Assembly (NCBI RefSeq): GCF_023078275.1
Contig: NC_062975.1
Span: forward strand, 6,237,141 to 6,301,140
Source: Leguminivora glycinivorella
Taxonomy: Eukaryota > Arthropoda > Insecta > Lepidoptera > Tortricidae
DNA: 64,000 nt
Direction of reading: 5' to 3'
How positions within the stretch are numbered: the first letter of the stretch is position 1; each line of letters begins with the position of its first letter. Both the position numbers and the translations under genes were made by a program. Below are positions 10,331-21,907 of the stretch, piece by piece. The notes beneath the pieces were generated by a model. It was not told where the DNA came from, ran no database searches, and saw only the letters and a program-made list of their open reading frames with translations.

Positions 10331-11160
10331 ATTGGTCACTTTTAGTAATTTTCGTTATATTTTTTTCCCATAAGTATGTAGTAACTGAATTTTAATTAAT
10401 GAATAACTCGTTTTAAGGTCCTGTTATACCTACTGCAGTTGCACGCCAATTGCACACAGTTTGCAACTACCAGCATGGAAGACTTGTGTAAGTGTAAATT
10501 ATCGATTACGGGTTTAAAGATGGGCCATTAATAAGATAATAAGGAAAGATAATGATTCCGTGCTTCAAGATTATGATGATCTCGATTATAATGAAACTTG
10601 GTTTTATGTCCCGTGTTGTAACACTACACTACACGGTAACCCAACACCTTATTAGTCAGATTAAGTACCTAGTTAAAAAGTTTGAACCTGCTGGAAATCA
10701 TGATAAAATAATGTGTAGCAACTAGCACAATAAATATTTTTAGTTTAGTAAGGTATTTATTTTTAGATTAAGGTTTAGTTTATGATTAGTAGGTATTATT
10801 GTTTTTATTTATAAATGAGTCCTTTGAAATTAAAATTTTAAACCTTTATTAGAAATATAAAATCATACTAGCACAATTGAACATTAACATTATGAGTAGT
10901 CAGAAAGAGTATAAAATAATGACACTTCTTGAGTTGCAGGCGTCCATAGGTTACGGTGACCGCTTTCCATCAAGCGGCCCGTATGCTTGTTTGCCACGAA
11001 ACTGAAATAAAAAATAAAATGGCGATTTAATTTCGAATTTTAAGACCCACGACGGGACAAGACCCACTTACCTGAAGCTAAATGTTGTATGTAACATAAT
11101 CCTTGTCTTCAACAATCAATCAACTGAAGGCTTTTCGTTGCTAATATATGTCTTATCCAC
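10331..11160. other. No gene; fragment of CGTCCATAGGTTACGGTGACC repeat
   Basis: The only recognisable piece is 10925-10985, where GGCGTCCATAGGTTACGGTG and GCCCGTATGCTTGTTTGCCA match a frequent lepidopteran repeat end. The remainder is AT-rich. Confidence 0.4.
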
Positions 11161-11161
11161 T

Positions 11162-11550
11162 GGAGCAGATCCAATACACTGAAATTGATTTGGTTGAGAA
11201 AGACAAATAGCTAATTCAAACTTCCGCTAATATCGTATAGGATATAATATCTAAATGGTATTATTTAAAAATAGGTCAAAAAGCATTTTGCTCGGCTTGC
11301 ACATAACCAGCTGTATTGGTGCGAACGAAAAGCACGACTAGTTGTCGTGCTTTTCGCTCGCACCAATACAGCTGGCTATGTGACCAGATCCAATACACTG
11401 AAATTGATTTGGTTGAGAAAGACAAATAGCTAATTCAAACTTCCGCTAATATCGTATAGGATATAATATCTAAATGGTATCATTTAAAAATAGGTCTAAA
11501 AGCATTTTGCTCGGCTTGCACATAGCCAGCTGTATTAGTGCGAGCGAAAA
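11162..11550 (+). repeat. 219-bp tandem duplication with central hairpin
   Basis: AGATCCAATACACTGAAATT begins at 11167 and again at 11386; the two units are nearly identical through AGCATTTTGCTCGGCTTGCA. Between them 11300-11384 is a hairpin (ACATAACCAGCTGTATTGGT / ACCAATACAGCTGGCTATGT). One end of the unit may be a MITE terminus that drove the duplication. Confidence 0.7.
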
Positions 11551-11585
11551 CACAACAACTAAATGATAATTTTCTTGCAATTCAG

Positions 11586-11812
11586 GCAGGCAAGCATGGT
11601 CGCGCGATAAATGATAAAATATCAGTAGGCCTAGCACATGATGGCCGCGGGAGTATGTCGCCGCGAGATAGATGCCACGTCTTCTTCTAACTGTATTAAT
11701 GACATAAGGACGGGTAGTCTATCTCGCGGCGACATACGCGGCCATCCTGAAGTTCAATAGAGACGGCCTGATGTTTTATCATTTATCGCGTGCGACCATG
11801 CTTGCCTTACAG
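11586..11812. mobile_element. MITE (GCAAGCATGGTCGCGCGATA ends) holding a second MITE
   Basis: Outer ends GCAAGCATGGTCGCGCGATA and ATCGCGTGCGACCATGCTTG. Inside, 11623-11746 is a copy of the CAGTAGGCCTAGCACATGAT element (complete at 40337-40481), with its right arm shortened. Confidence 0.7.
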
Positions 11813-11893
11813 ATATCGCTTAGATGTTTGAATTTGTTTGAAAGTAATTGACACCTCGTTTACTGCGGGCGGTCCACCGCATGTAAAACGACA

Positions 11894-12021
11894 CCAGGCA
11901 GGCAATTATGGTCGCGCGATAAATGATAAAACATCTGACCGTCCCTATCGCACTTGCAAATAGTGCGATAGGGACGGCCTGCTATTTTATCGTCTATCGC
12001 GCGACCATGCTTCCCGTGCAG
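11894..12021. mobile_element. Second copy of the CATGGTCGCGCGATA MITE, complete
   Basis: Near-perfect hairpin: GGTCGCGCGATAAATGATAA pairs with the right end, and CCGTCCCTATCGCACTTG / TAGTGCGATAGGGACGG form the tip. This is the compact form of the outer element at 11586-11812. Confidence 0.75.
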
Positions 12022-12057
12022 GAAATTATTCAACATACTTATGTACTAACCAAGGAC

Positions 12058-12290
12058 GATATTATACGGGACAGACAAATCCCATACAGAAAAGCGTACC
12101 CCAGAAATGTATGAACCTTTTACGCTTAAAACTAGATGGCGCTGTTTTACAGCCTGGAAGTGGCCAAAATCATACTATCCCAAAATACTTTTGCGTGTTT
12201 TTATTTTTTATAAGAACATTGACATGCTCCTTTATTTTAGTATCATGATATCACGTCAATACAAATTTTGAAAAAAAAAATTTGTACCCT
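12058..12290 (+). repeat. Repeat R, copy 2, left part
   Basis: Matches 7345-7690 from the CCCATACAGAAAAGCGTACC phrase to ATGATATCACGTCAATAC. The right end of the repeat (GGTGGCGCT...GGGGTACGATTGTCAGTA) resumes only at about 14015, so the intervening 1.7 kb was probably inserted. Confidence 0.65.
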
Positions 12291-12299
12291 GTCCACCTG

Positions 12300-12440
12300 G
12301 CTGATAGACGCATCCGGCGACCCAAGGGCTGGCGCTTACCTCTCCCAGCGTATATCGCTAGCAATCCAGAGAGGTAATGCGGCCAGCGTCCTGGGGTCGA
12401 TGCCGCACGAGGACTCGCTGGACGGGGTTTTCTTTCTATA
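12300..12440 (+). pseudogene. LINE C-terminal coding fragment (QRISxAIQRGN tail)
   Basis: An open segment ending in TAA at 12438-12440 encodes SGDPRAGAYL, QRISLAIQRGNAAS and VLGSMP. The same tail occurs at 49505-49650 (ending in TAG) and, decayed, at 46415-46535. AT-rich 3' UTR-like sequence follows. It appears to be the C-terminus of a non-LTR retrotransposon polyprotein. The clade is not resolved from this fragment. Confidence 0.6.
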
Positions 12441-12589
12441 ATCTTTGTTTTTCCTTATTTAGTACCTCCTTATATTTAACTGTTAGTATCATTTTTATTT
12501 AGTATAAGTTTATTTTTAAGTATTTAGTTCAATTTTAGTTTCGTATAGTTATTATTAAGTTTTATATTGTATATAATTAAGTTTTTAAC

Positions 12590-13975
12590 CGTCGCCTCAT
12601 ATCTCAAGAAGGACGGTTATCAAGTCGTCTGTATGTTTTTTTTTTTTTATGTTTGTTCCTCGATATCTCCGTCGTTCCTGGACCGATTTTGAAAATTTTT
12701 TTTTTGATTGAATGTATATACATACAGATTGGTCCCATTTTTCTCAGAACCCAGTTCTGATGATGGGATCCTGGAGAAATCGAGGGAACTCCTCAAATCT
12801 GAAAGGCATACATATGGTGATTTTTGTGTTAATAAAGGAACAGCATGCATTTAGGTACGGAACAGTGACATTTGGTGCAGTGGAACTGCTGATGATGGCA
12901 GAACGGAACTCTTCAAATCTGAACGGCACGCTTATAGTGACTTGGGTATTTTTATACGAACAGCATGCACTTTCGTACAGAACAGTGACATTTGGTGCAG
13001 TGGAATTTCTGATGATGGTCAGAACCGAACTCCTCAAATCTTAACGGCACGCTTATAGTGACTTTGGTATTTTTATAAGAACAGCATGCACTTTCGTCCA
13101 GAACAGTGACATTTGGTGCAGTGGAACTGCTGATGATGGCCAGAACCAAACTCCTCAAATCTGAACGGCACGCTTATAGTGACTTTGCCATTTTTATAAG
13201 AACAGCATGCACTTTCGTCCAGAACAGTGACATTTGGTGCAGTGGAATTTCTGATGATGGTCAGAACCGAACTCCTCAAATCTGAACGGCACGCTTATAG
13301 TGACTTTGGTATTTTTATAAGAACATCATGCACTTTCGTTCAGAACAGTGACATTTGGTGCAGTGGAACTGCTGATGATGGCCAGAACCAAACTCCTCAA
13401 ATCTGAACGGCACGCTTATAGTGACTTTGCCATTTTTATAAGAACAGCATGCACTTTCATCCAGAACAGTGACATTTGGTGCAGTGGAATTTCTGATGAT
13501 GGTCAGAACCGAACTCCTCAAATCTGAACGGCATACTTATAGTGACTTTGGTATTTTTATAAGAACAGCATGCACTTTCGTCCAGAACAGTGACATTTGG
13601 TGCAGTGGAACTGCTGATGATGGCCAGAACCAAACTCCTCAAACCTGAACGGCACACTCATAGTGACTTTGGTATTTTTGTAAGAAAAGCATGCATTTAA
13701 GTTCAGAACAGTGACATTTATTTAGTTATGTTTGTTAAGCATATGTTTTGAAGTCAAAGTTTGTCAAGCTTCGATTTCTTATAATATAATCGGATTCATG
13801 AGGAATTGAGGAAACTCCTCAAACCTTAACGTTATACGTATATTCATTTGTGTTTCCATCTAATAATTAAAGCATTAAAAGCAGTTTTAAAAAATACTTA
13901 CACATTTCTACATAATCCAACATTCGCAAGTAGCTTTCACCAGAACCCGAAAGGCGACGGTTTTTTTTTCTTAAA
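12590..13975 (+). mobile_element. Minisatellite-carrying repeat element
   Basis: The left flank (ACCGTCGCC..., TGTTTGTTCCTCGATATCTC, GACCGATTTTGAAAA) and the right flank (CCGAAAGGCGACGG at 13950) bracket the array at 12840-13690. An inverted, shorter relative with one unit is at 30425-31080. It has no coding capacity. It may be a Helitron-like element, but I cannot show its termini. Confidence 0.5.
12840..13690 (+). repeat. 121-bp tandem array, seven units in alternating A-B order
   Basis: GTGCAGTGGAA occurs at about 12878, 12998, 13119, 13240, 13361, 13482 and 13603. Units alternate between GGAACTGCTGATGATGGC (A) and GGAATTTCTGATGATGGTC (B), giving a 242-bp higher-order repeat. Short frames of 66-110 codons on both strands of the array come from the repetition and are not genes. 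Confidence 0.85.
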
Positions 13976-14196
13976 AATTATTTATTGTAAATTATATTTT
14001 GTACTGTTGTAATGATAGTATTTATTTAATAGGTGGCGCTATAAAATCGGGGTACGATTGTCAGTACGAATATTGTAAATCCTATATAAATTATTCTTGG
14101 TACTAGTTAACAGACATATTCTTGGTTCTACCACAGGTTCTACCAAGTACCTACTAGCAGCGTATTTAAAGATGGTGTTGCGCTTTTTAAAATTCA

Positions 14197-14301
14197 TTCG
14201 GTTTCGTACAGTCGACTACAAAGTGATGTATCCACTTTTTCACTTAATTACAATGCAATAAGGTGAAAAGTGGATACATCTCTTTGTAGTTGACTGTACC
14301 T
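14197..14301. mobile_element. Palindromic MITE, 105 bp
   Basis: GTACAGTCGACTACAAAG and CTTTGTAGTTGACTGTAC ends, with GATGTATCCACTTTTTCAC / GTGAAAAGTGGATACATC arms. An almost uninterrupted hairpin. Confidence 0.75.
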
Positions 14302-14429
14302 ATGTTAGAACCGAAACAAATGACTATCGCTGAATTTTATCATTGCAAATATGATTCTTTCTATAGAATGTTCTAAAATGCAATTAAAGTATCGGTTGTT
14401 GATAATCGTAAAGTAATAATTTAAAAAAA

Positions 14430-15292
14430 AACCGGTTAAGTGCGAGTCGGACTCGCCCACCGAGGGTTCCGTACAAACTTTCAAACTCTCCAGTTAAAAT
14501 AATCTCATGTTTTCACATAACTCTAACGACTTGACTAGAAGACAAAAGTATAGGTACTAATGAGCATTATTGTGTATAGCGCCTTCTCTCGGTGAATTCG
14601 CTAACTAATTTGCGCGATCATAGTATGTTGGTTTTTCAGGGATTATTCTTTATAATGTTAACCGATTTAAACAATTTTTACTTTATTGGAAAGAAGATGA
14701 TTTACGTAACATCTCGTATTAATTTGAAGTTCTATATACATCCGCAAAGGTGGGTAAATTAAAAGTAAAAATCTGAAAAGTTTTTTGTGAATTAAAAAAA
14801 AAGATTTCAAGATACAATCACGATTATATTTTTCCTGTAATATTTAGCATAAAACCAATGTCTCCTAAAATTTTCATAATTTTTCGTTGGTAAACTTCGG
14901 AGAGAAGGGGGGGAACGGTATTTTTTTACATTTTCCTTCAAAATTCTTTGTCTTTTCCACAACAAAAAAAATATAAAAAATAGTTTATTTACGTTCAATT
15001 TGAGCTCTTTCTAACGATACCCCACTTGACCTAGTAACTTGAAATTTACAGTTTGCCCCCCTTTCATTTTGGCCATTTTCTACAATTAAAATTAATAAAT
15101 TAAAAAAAAAATTATACCTTCTATTTGTAGAGGTTCACAATGTTCACAACTATTCCAAATTTCAAGTTGATAGCATTAGTAGTTCTCGAGATATTTAGGA
15201 ATGTGACAGACGGACAGACAGACGGACAGAGTCGCACCATAAGGGTTCCTGTTGTACCTTTTTGGTACGGAACCCTAAAAACGGCACTTTTG
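14430..15292 (+). mobile_element. GGGTTCCGTAC element, copy 1
   Basis: Starts AACCGGTTAAGTGCGAGTCG, GACTCGCCCACCGAGGGTTC and ends AGGGTTCCTGTTGTACC, TTGGTACGGAACCCTAAAAA. The interior phrases TCTTTCTAACGATACCCCAC and GACGGACAGACAGACGGACA match the inverted copy at 59610-60440. The third, diverged copy begins at 63455. No intact coding frame. Confidence 0.7.
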
Positions 15293-15349
15293 GGGTTCTG
15301 GTGAAAGGTACTTGCGAATGTTGGATTATGTAGAAATATGTATTTTTCA

Positions 15350-16432
15350 GGGTTTACTGACGATTCGCCAAAAAACGTTTCCCAAAGTTTCACATCCCAA
15401 ACTATTATTCCCAAATTATCATTTCCCAAATAAACGTTTGGCAAAACAACTTATCGCAAATTGACATTTAGCAAAACTTTTTTTGGCAAGTATTTGTTTC
15501 CCAAAATATTTACTTGGTCAAATCTCATTTTACCAAATATTATTTAGTCAAATGTATTGTTAGGCAAAATTTCCATTTCCCAATATATTGTAGTTAAATG
15601 GCGCATTAGAAATTTGTTTGTTCATTTTATACTTTGTGTCCAAGATTTGTGTGAAATAATGTGTATGTCGTACTTTTTTCCTCCTGCTGCAAATGTCAAG
15701 GATGACATTTTCACTTACATGTCCGGATACATTTTATTAAAAAGAAACCTTATGTTTTCAAGACCATTATGTTCTATTAATTTTTAATTACTTTAAAAAG
15801 CCATTTCCAGTTTGCTCACTGTCAACCTAACACGCTCCTCCTCGCTTCGCTCGTCGTCGCACCTAAACTGACCCTGTCGCACACGAGTTTTCTGTTACAA
15901 TACTAATAAAATTATTACATTAAATTTATGCCCTGTAATATTTATTGTCAAACGTGGTTTTGCATGGTGTAATTTGTATAAACATTTTTTGACAAAATAA
16001 TTTTGTCCAGTAATTAATTTGACAAAAATAAAGTTGAGCAAACTTTTCTTGTCCAACTGAAGCCTTGGGAATAAAACTGAAATTATCATTTGACAATTTT
16101 AAGTTAAATTTGGCAAAAAAATCTTCGGTAAATTAAATTAATCCCGTAGAAATGAAAATGCAAATGCCTAAATATTTTCGAAATTTGCGATGTGAAATTT
16201 TGACCAAACATGTTTTTGGGATAAGTTTTGCCGTTAAAAACGTTTGCGAAATAAAGTTTTGTCTAAATAAAATTTGACTAAGTAAAATTGTGCCAAATGA
16301 TAATTTGACCAAACAAATTCATTGCGAAACATACCTTTGCCAAACAATACTTTGGGAAATGAAACTATTGCGATATGATTATTGGGAAATGAAATTTGGC
16401 GAAACGTTTTTTGGCGAAACGGCAGGACACCA
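15350..16432. mobile_element. Inverted-repeat element made of iterated CCAAA/GGCAAA words
   Basis: Ends CGATTCGCCAAAAAACGTTT and AAACGTTTTTTGGCGAAACG are complements. Almost the whole interior consists of 10-14 nt phrases ending in CCAAAT, GCAAAAC or GTCAAAT in the left half and their complements in the right. Frames up to 121 codons on each strand are by-products. See the matching finding. Confidence 0.6.
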
Positions 16433-16436
16433 TTTT

Positions 16437-16640
16437 TCAGTACAGATGGCATTTTTTTACGCACTAGTGCGAGAAGTGGTTCATTATTTGCCAGGTCGAA
16501 ACTTCGAGACTCATCTGTACTTACTGAAAAACGTCGTACGATACCCGTGCGAAATGGAAATTCGTAACTCGTGTCGATTGAAAATTCATTTATCGCCACT
16601 CGTTTCGAACTTCCTTACGCACTTGTATCGTAATTTAATG
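16437..16640. mobile_element. Second copy of the GTGCGTAAAA palindromic MITE
   Basis: Shares TTTTTTACGCACTAGTGCGA, GAGAAGTGGTTCATT, GCCAGGTCGAAACTTC and CGCCACTCGTTTCGAACTTC with 4965-5150. Confidence 0.6.
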
Positions 16641-17165
16641 CACTATTTTAAAACTGCTTTTAATGTAAGTATATACAGATTTCTTAATATAGGGCATTTG
16701 CTTATCGCTTCAAATTATATTATTACTTATGATATGGATGTAGATAAAGAATATAATAATTATAATAAACACACGCCTAACACGGTTTCTACTATAAGTG
16801 CAAAAACTATGACGAAAAGCATTTAGCCAATCCTGGCTGGTGTTTGCAAGGACGCCCACAATATTTCCTTTTAAAGATTCGATAAAAGAGATATTATTTG
16901 TCGGCGCTATTGATTCATCTCATTGTTGTCTGCTTAAAATTTCGAAAATAAGTCCCAGTTTTAGATATATTGAAAAACCATCATCTTCTTCTTCTTCCTC
17001 GGTTCCTCATGGCTGGGGGTCTCGACACTCTCGACCTCGCGACCACTAGAGGTCGTTATTTTTTGTGCATTAGAGCTCTCAATTTCGCACGGTTTTTCGC
17101 AGTCCTAATAATCCTAATAAGAAGCATAGATTATCGAAACCATTTATAAGGCAACTCTATACTTC
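16641..17165. other. No recognisable gene
   Basis: AT-rich, with a TCTTCTTCTTCTTCC run at about 16983 and GGGGTCTCGACACTCTCGACC at 17016. Frames are short and unsupported. Confidence 0.3.
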
Positions 17166-19430
17166 CCAAGTAACATTTTAGTGCTATAATTTTGGTTTTC
17201 GACGCCAAAAGCTACTATAGATGTCGTATAAAGGTTTTCGGCGTGACCGCTTGTCGTATAAAAGCCTCCAGTAACACCTTTTAGCTCTATAAGCTTATAC
17301 CGCTAAAAGGTGTTATTAGGAAGTGATGTAAACGTTTATATCACCATTTTATAGAGCCGCTATAGGCCTGGTCTATAACAGGATCAAATATGACTACTAT
17401 AGATCTATATTATTGTATAATAGTGTTAGGAATCACTGCTATGCAATCAATTTGCGCTATTAAGGTTCCCGACAAGCCGCTATAGTTGTTGCGTTATACA
17501 GCTAATAGGTGTTATTAGGAAGTGATGTAAACGTTTATATCACCATTTTATAGAGCCGCTATAGGCCTGGTCTATAACAGGATCAAATATGACTACTATA
17601 GAACAATATTATTATATAATGGTGTTAGAAATCACTGTTACGCTATTAAGGTTCCCGACAAGCCGCTATAGTTGTTGCGTTATACAGCTAAAAGGTGTTA
17701 TTAGGAAGTGATGTAAACGTTTATATCACCATTTTATAGAGCCGCTATAGGCCTGGTCTATAACAGGATCAAATATGACTACTATATAACAATATTATTA
17801 TATAATGGTGTTAGAAATCACTGTTATGCAATCAATTTGCGCTATTAAGGTTCCCGACAAGCCGCTATAGTTGTTGCGTTATACAGCTAAAAGGTGTTAT
17901 TAGGAAGTGATGTAAACGTTTATATCACCATTTTATAGAGCCGCTATAGGCCTGGTCTATAACAGGATTAAATATGACTACTATAGAACAATATTATTAT
18001 ATAATGGTGTTAGAAATCACTGTTATGCAATCAATTTACGCTATTAAGGTTCCCGACAAGCCGCTATAGTTGTTGTGTTATACAGCTAAAAGGTGTTATT
18101 AGGAAGTGATGTAAACGTTTATATCACCATTTTATAGAGCCGCTATAGGCCTGGTCTATAACAGGATCAAATAACCTACTAAAGAAAAATATTATTGTAT
18201 AATAGTGTTAGGAATCACTGTTATGCTATCAATTTGCGCTATTAAGGTTCCCAACAAGCCGCTTATAGTATTTTTAGTAGTCGTATTTTAACAGAAATTA
18301 AAACCTAACTATACCACTATTTTGGGATATAGTGGCTTTGGAAAACACTGCTACAGTATTTAACACTGTAGTACTGATATGAATACCATTATAGAGCTAT
18401 TTTGCTGTATAATGAAGATTTCAGGATACGTTTATATAGCTTTGAAAAGCGTTAATAGTCGTTTTCTAATGCCTTTTATATCTCATCGCAGTATACGTCA
18501 CAATTACTCTTTTATATCACAGAACTGTGGAATAATGGTTTCGGTATCTCTTTTAAAACACAATAGCGTTATAGCTGAGTTTACTATATGTTTTATAAAA
18601 AAAAAACTGTTTAGAAGATCTTTCTATAGTAAAACATTGAAAACAAGTATTGTTTTCTATATAAAGAACTTATAAGTTAAACTGGATCATAGTTAAAGTC
18701 TCATGCAACCCTAATTGAATCCACAATGGCGGGCTTATGGCAGTGAATGCGTATGATAAGTGACATAGTCGAACTATAAAAGCGTATGTTTTACTTCTTG
18801 GATCCATAGTAGAAATTATGGTGCCAATAATTTTATTGTATTAAATTATATTTATTTATTTTATTCAAAACAGATATAAATCGAGGGCGCACTTAAAATA
18901 CTCCATTAAACTAATATTCTTTTAACGGTAAAATTTCCATCGCATACCTTTTTGCAGTAATGATGGAATTATACGAAATCCAAATTATTTTGATTGAGAC
19001 TAAACTTCACAAGTTCACACGCCACTTTTCATAAAGTTCCTCGTTTAGAACAGTTTTTGTTAAATATTACACACATTAAATTATTTTAGAAATTTCATTC
19101 ATTCGCATTAAAAGGGACGGCAACTGCTATTACAGAACAAAAAACCTGTATAACGGAATCTCAAATGCTACTATAGCATAAATTGATACTATAATAGCGT
19201 TACTGTGTCCTCTATGTCAACAAATTAGCACAATAGTCATCATCACATCACCATTATAGACCTTAAACGTCACGGATGATACTGCTATAGCCCTATTATA
19301 TCACTAAATGGCTGCATAATTGCGCCAAATCGGCTCTACAGTACCAATATAGACTATTTATCGGACCATTTAATGTGATTTAATTTGGTGCTCGCGACCA
19401 CTATAGGACCAGAAATTGTTACTTGGGTTA
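17166..19430. mobile_element. 2.26-kb inverted-repeat element made of iterated CTATA words
   Basis: Ends CCCAAGTAACATTTT and AAATTGTTACTTGGG. The interior is dense in CTATAG, CTATAA, CTATTA and complements over its full length. It contains the 199-bp tandem array (17300-18262). No coding capacity beyond a chance 98-codon frame. Confidence 0.6.
17300..18262 (+). repeat. Five tandem units of 199 bp
   Basis: GCTAAAAGGTGTTATTAGG (or GCTAATAGG) starts at 17302, 17501, 17687, 17886 and 18085, with spacings 199, 186, 199 and 199. The short unit lacks 13 bp near TGCAATCAATTTG. Units are nearly identical, so the expansion is young. Confidence 0.85.
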
Positions 19431-20164
19431 GCTACCTACTTCATCTTTAAGTACCTCTATTTTTCGATCCAACTAGACCTAGACACTGTTACATAGTTTT
19501 CTCAGAATATCGCTTAGCTGCAAAGTTGCATTTCAATTCCCAATAAAAATTACGTAAAGGTAGTTCAGACTCGTGTCACGACAGAAAAAAAAGTAAAATT
19601 TAATTACTTCATCAGTTTAACGTGCCCCGAATATGGTACTACTAGATCAAAAGATGACCATCGCTCGACCCGCCATTTTGATTTTAGACCATAGATAAGT
19701 GGACTTACGGTAGTATTTTTTTCTGTTCGTCTTTGAACTTTCTGCTTTTTAGTATGAAAAATGATATATCTCAGTGATATAACCGGCGCAAGATCATATC
19801 AATCGGATTAAGTTTCATTCACACTTGCTACTGACGCAATATGTTCCCATACGATGATATCTGTTAATAGCGGGTTAAATAGACCCGATGAATTATGTTT
19901 TCATTGTGAAATTGGGCGCTTTCGAATAAGATATCGTGTATCAGTGCTGTATATATATATATATATACAGTTGCTTCTTGTTGTCTTAGCGCGTGCAAAT
20001 ACAGAAGCTCCCGCTCAACACAAAAGGAACAATACCTTTGTTTAGAAACGTTCGTTTCAAAAAATTCATACTATAAGCGGAAGCTTACATTATTGTGGAG
20101 TTATCTTAATCTGATTCTCAGCGGAATTCCTTTGAACAAATTATACGCCATAATATGTCACCCA
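19431..20164. other. No gene; (TA)n run
   Basis: A TATATATATATATATATA run at about 19950-19967. No recognisable exons or dispersed repeats. Confidence 0.35.
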
Positions 20165-20924
20165 TTGTTATCCATACTATTATTTATTATAAATGGGAAA
20201 GTGTGTGCGTCTGTTTGTTTGACCGTCTTTCACGGCCACAGATCAATACAACAAGATGGCCCTTACAGGGCGACTCGCGGTCACCAAACATACGACAAAT
20301 CAGGTTTATAAAAGTTTGAACGCGTGCGACACCGATCAGTAGCGCCCAAGTATACGACCCGCTAACAGTGTCCGTGTCCGCTCGGGAAAAAATCTTAAAT
20401 AATCAATTTTGGTTGCAAACAATGGTCTCTTACAGCATAAACTGGTGTGGCAAGTCTTCTAACACTTCTACATGTAAAAAAGATGGAACAACATTCCACA
20501 GTTAAGTCAAATTAATTATTTTGTTGAATATTGTTTATTGTCCGCGGAGTTCATTTATACTGGTCAATATGGTTGTGCTGAGCGGCGCCGAGGCGCGTCC
20601 ATCCCTCTTTACCGAGTTAACAATGTGATATGCTATCCCTTTCACGTAAACGACTAGGCATGGGGCCATGTTAGTTTATGTCTGTTGCGGGAACTTCGTA
20701 CTGCCGTTCGTACCATGTGCTACCATTTTATGAAATATAAAAGAAAGCAGATTTGTAATAGTGAATAATTATCTAGAATCTGTAGAGTCTGTAGTGGTAT
20801 TTAGTTCATTGATTAGTTTAGAATATTTAGTTGGTTATTTAACTTAGTAAACGTAAGTAAAAATGCACAGTTTAGTTATTAGTTACTAGAATGATTTTTA
20901 TTGAGATGCTATCACAATTATCAT

Positions 20925-21080
20925 CCTCCTTGCGTTATCCCGGCATCGGCATTCGCCACGGCTCATGGGAGCCTGGGGTCCGCTTTGGAAACTACTACCA
21001 AGATTTGGCGTAGGCACTAGTTTTATGAAAGCGACTGCCATCTGACCTTCCAACCCGAAGGGTAACTAGGCCTTATTATA
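20925..21080 (+). repeat. Fragment of a GCATTCGCCACGGCTCATGG repeat
   Basis: Phrases GCATTCGCCACGGCTCATGG, GGTCCGCTTTGGAAACTACT, GGCGTAGGCACTAGTTTTA and CCGAAGGGTAACTAGGCCTT form a common lepidopteran LINE/SINE-type segment. Truncated on the right by AT-rich sequence. Confidence 0.55.
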
Positions 21081-21373
21081 ATTTAATTATAATATTATAA
21101 TTTGTTGCAAAACAAATTCAACACAGTACTGGTACCGGTACCATTGTCTATAATAGACATGTCCCATTCCCATCCCTACTGCTAATCATAAAGGCGCGCC
21201 ATTATTTGAAACGACCAATGGCAGCACCGTGCGCGCCCGCCTCACCCCGCAAGGATTGGTGATTTGCGTCTCGAACAATATCGCTTGCATTTGGCTTCTA
21301 GTGGGGTGTTCTGTGTTCACGGCAAAACGGAGCGACGAATTGACGTGATTTTTTAAGTGGAGATAGTTTAGGG

Positions 21374-21697
21374 CAGCCATTCTCAAAGTGTGCTCCGCGG
21401 ACCCCTAGGGCTCCGCAAAGCCTCTCTGTCTCTGGGGGCTCCGTGTGTATTTTGGGTACCTGATATGCAACTACAACTCTCTTCCATAAAACCAAATATT
21501 CACCAATTGTTAAAAAATTAAAAAAACAGTTTCATGTTAATACCTCACATTGGAATCTAGTGATTAGATTTTACTATCATGATTGCTTATTAAATTAAAA
21601 TAAAGATTGCAATAAAAAAAATATTTAATTTAAGGGTTCCGTCAGATGTTTTACTTACTAAAAGGGTTCCATGGGAAAATAAGTTTGAGAACCGCTG
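21374..21697. mobile_element. hAT-type element with CAGxxxTTCTCAAA ends
   Basis: Ends CAGCCATTCTCAAAGTGTGC and GTTTGAGAACCGCTG, the classic hAT/Charlie-like CAGNGGTTCTCAAA terminus. Flanks GTTTAGGG (21366-21373) and GTTTAAGG (21698-21705) are an 8-bp duplication with one change. The insertion cleanly interrupts the surrounding repeat. 324 bp, non-coding. Confidence 0.85.
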
Positions 21698-21907
21698 GTT
21701 TAAGGGATGGAGAGTGACATAGGCTACTTTTGTCTAATTCCAACGCGAGCGAAGCCGCGGGCAAATGCTACTTGCCACAAATATATGACTATTGTCAAGA
21801 GGGCGCTGTTATTCCGATGTATGCGGTGACGCCGGTGACAATTCAGTGTAGTATGAAAAAAATAATGCCATTTAATGAAATTCCGCAACAGGGGCGTAAT
21901 TAGTCAT

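Larger units (their letters stand above)
20165..21785 (+). repeat. Split copy of the GGGAAAGTGTG...GCGAAGCCGCGGGC repeat
   Basis: The repeat begins at 20180 (ATAAATGGGAAAGTGTGTGC), is interrupted after TCTTTCACGGC (about 20237), resumes at 21305 (TTCACGGCAAAACGGAGCGA), is interrupted again by the hAT element at 21374-21697, and ends at 21780 with GCGAAGCCGCGGGCAAATGC. The first insert (about 20238-21304) contains the element end at 20925-21080. Confidence 0.65.

Noticed and set aside
12647..13657. Eight overlapping frames of 66-110 codons with a shared STAPNVTV / SACCSYKN pattern
   Set aside because: They repeat with the 121-bp minisatellite and occur on both strands; each is only as long as the spacing between stops in the unit.
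15350..16432. CRISPR-like or direct-repeat array
   Set aside because: The phrases vary in length and sequence and are mirrored between halves; there are no constant repeats or spacers, and the genome is eukaryotic.
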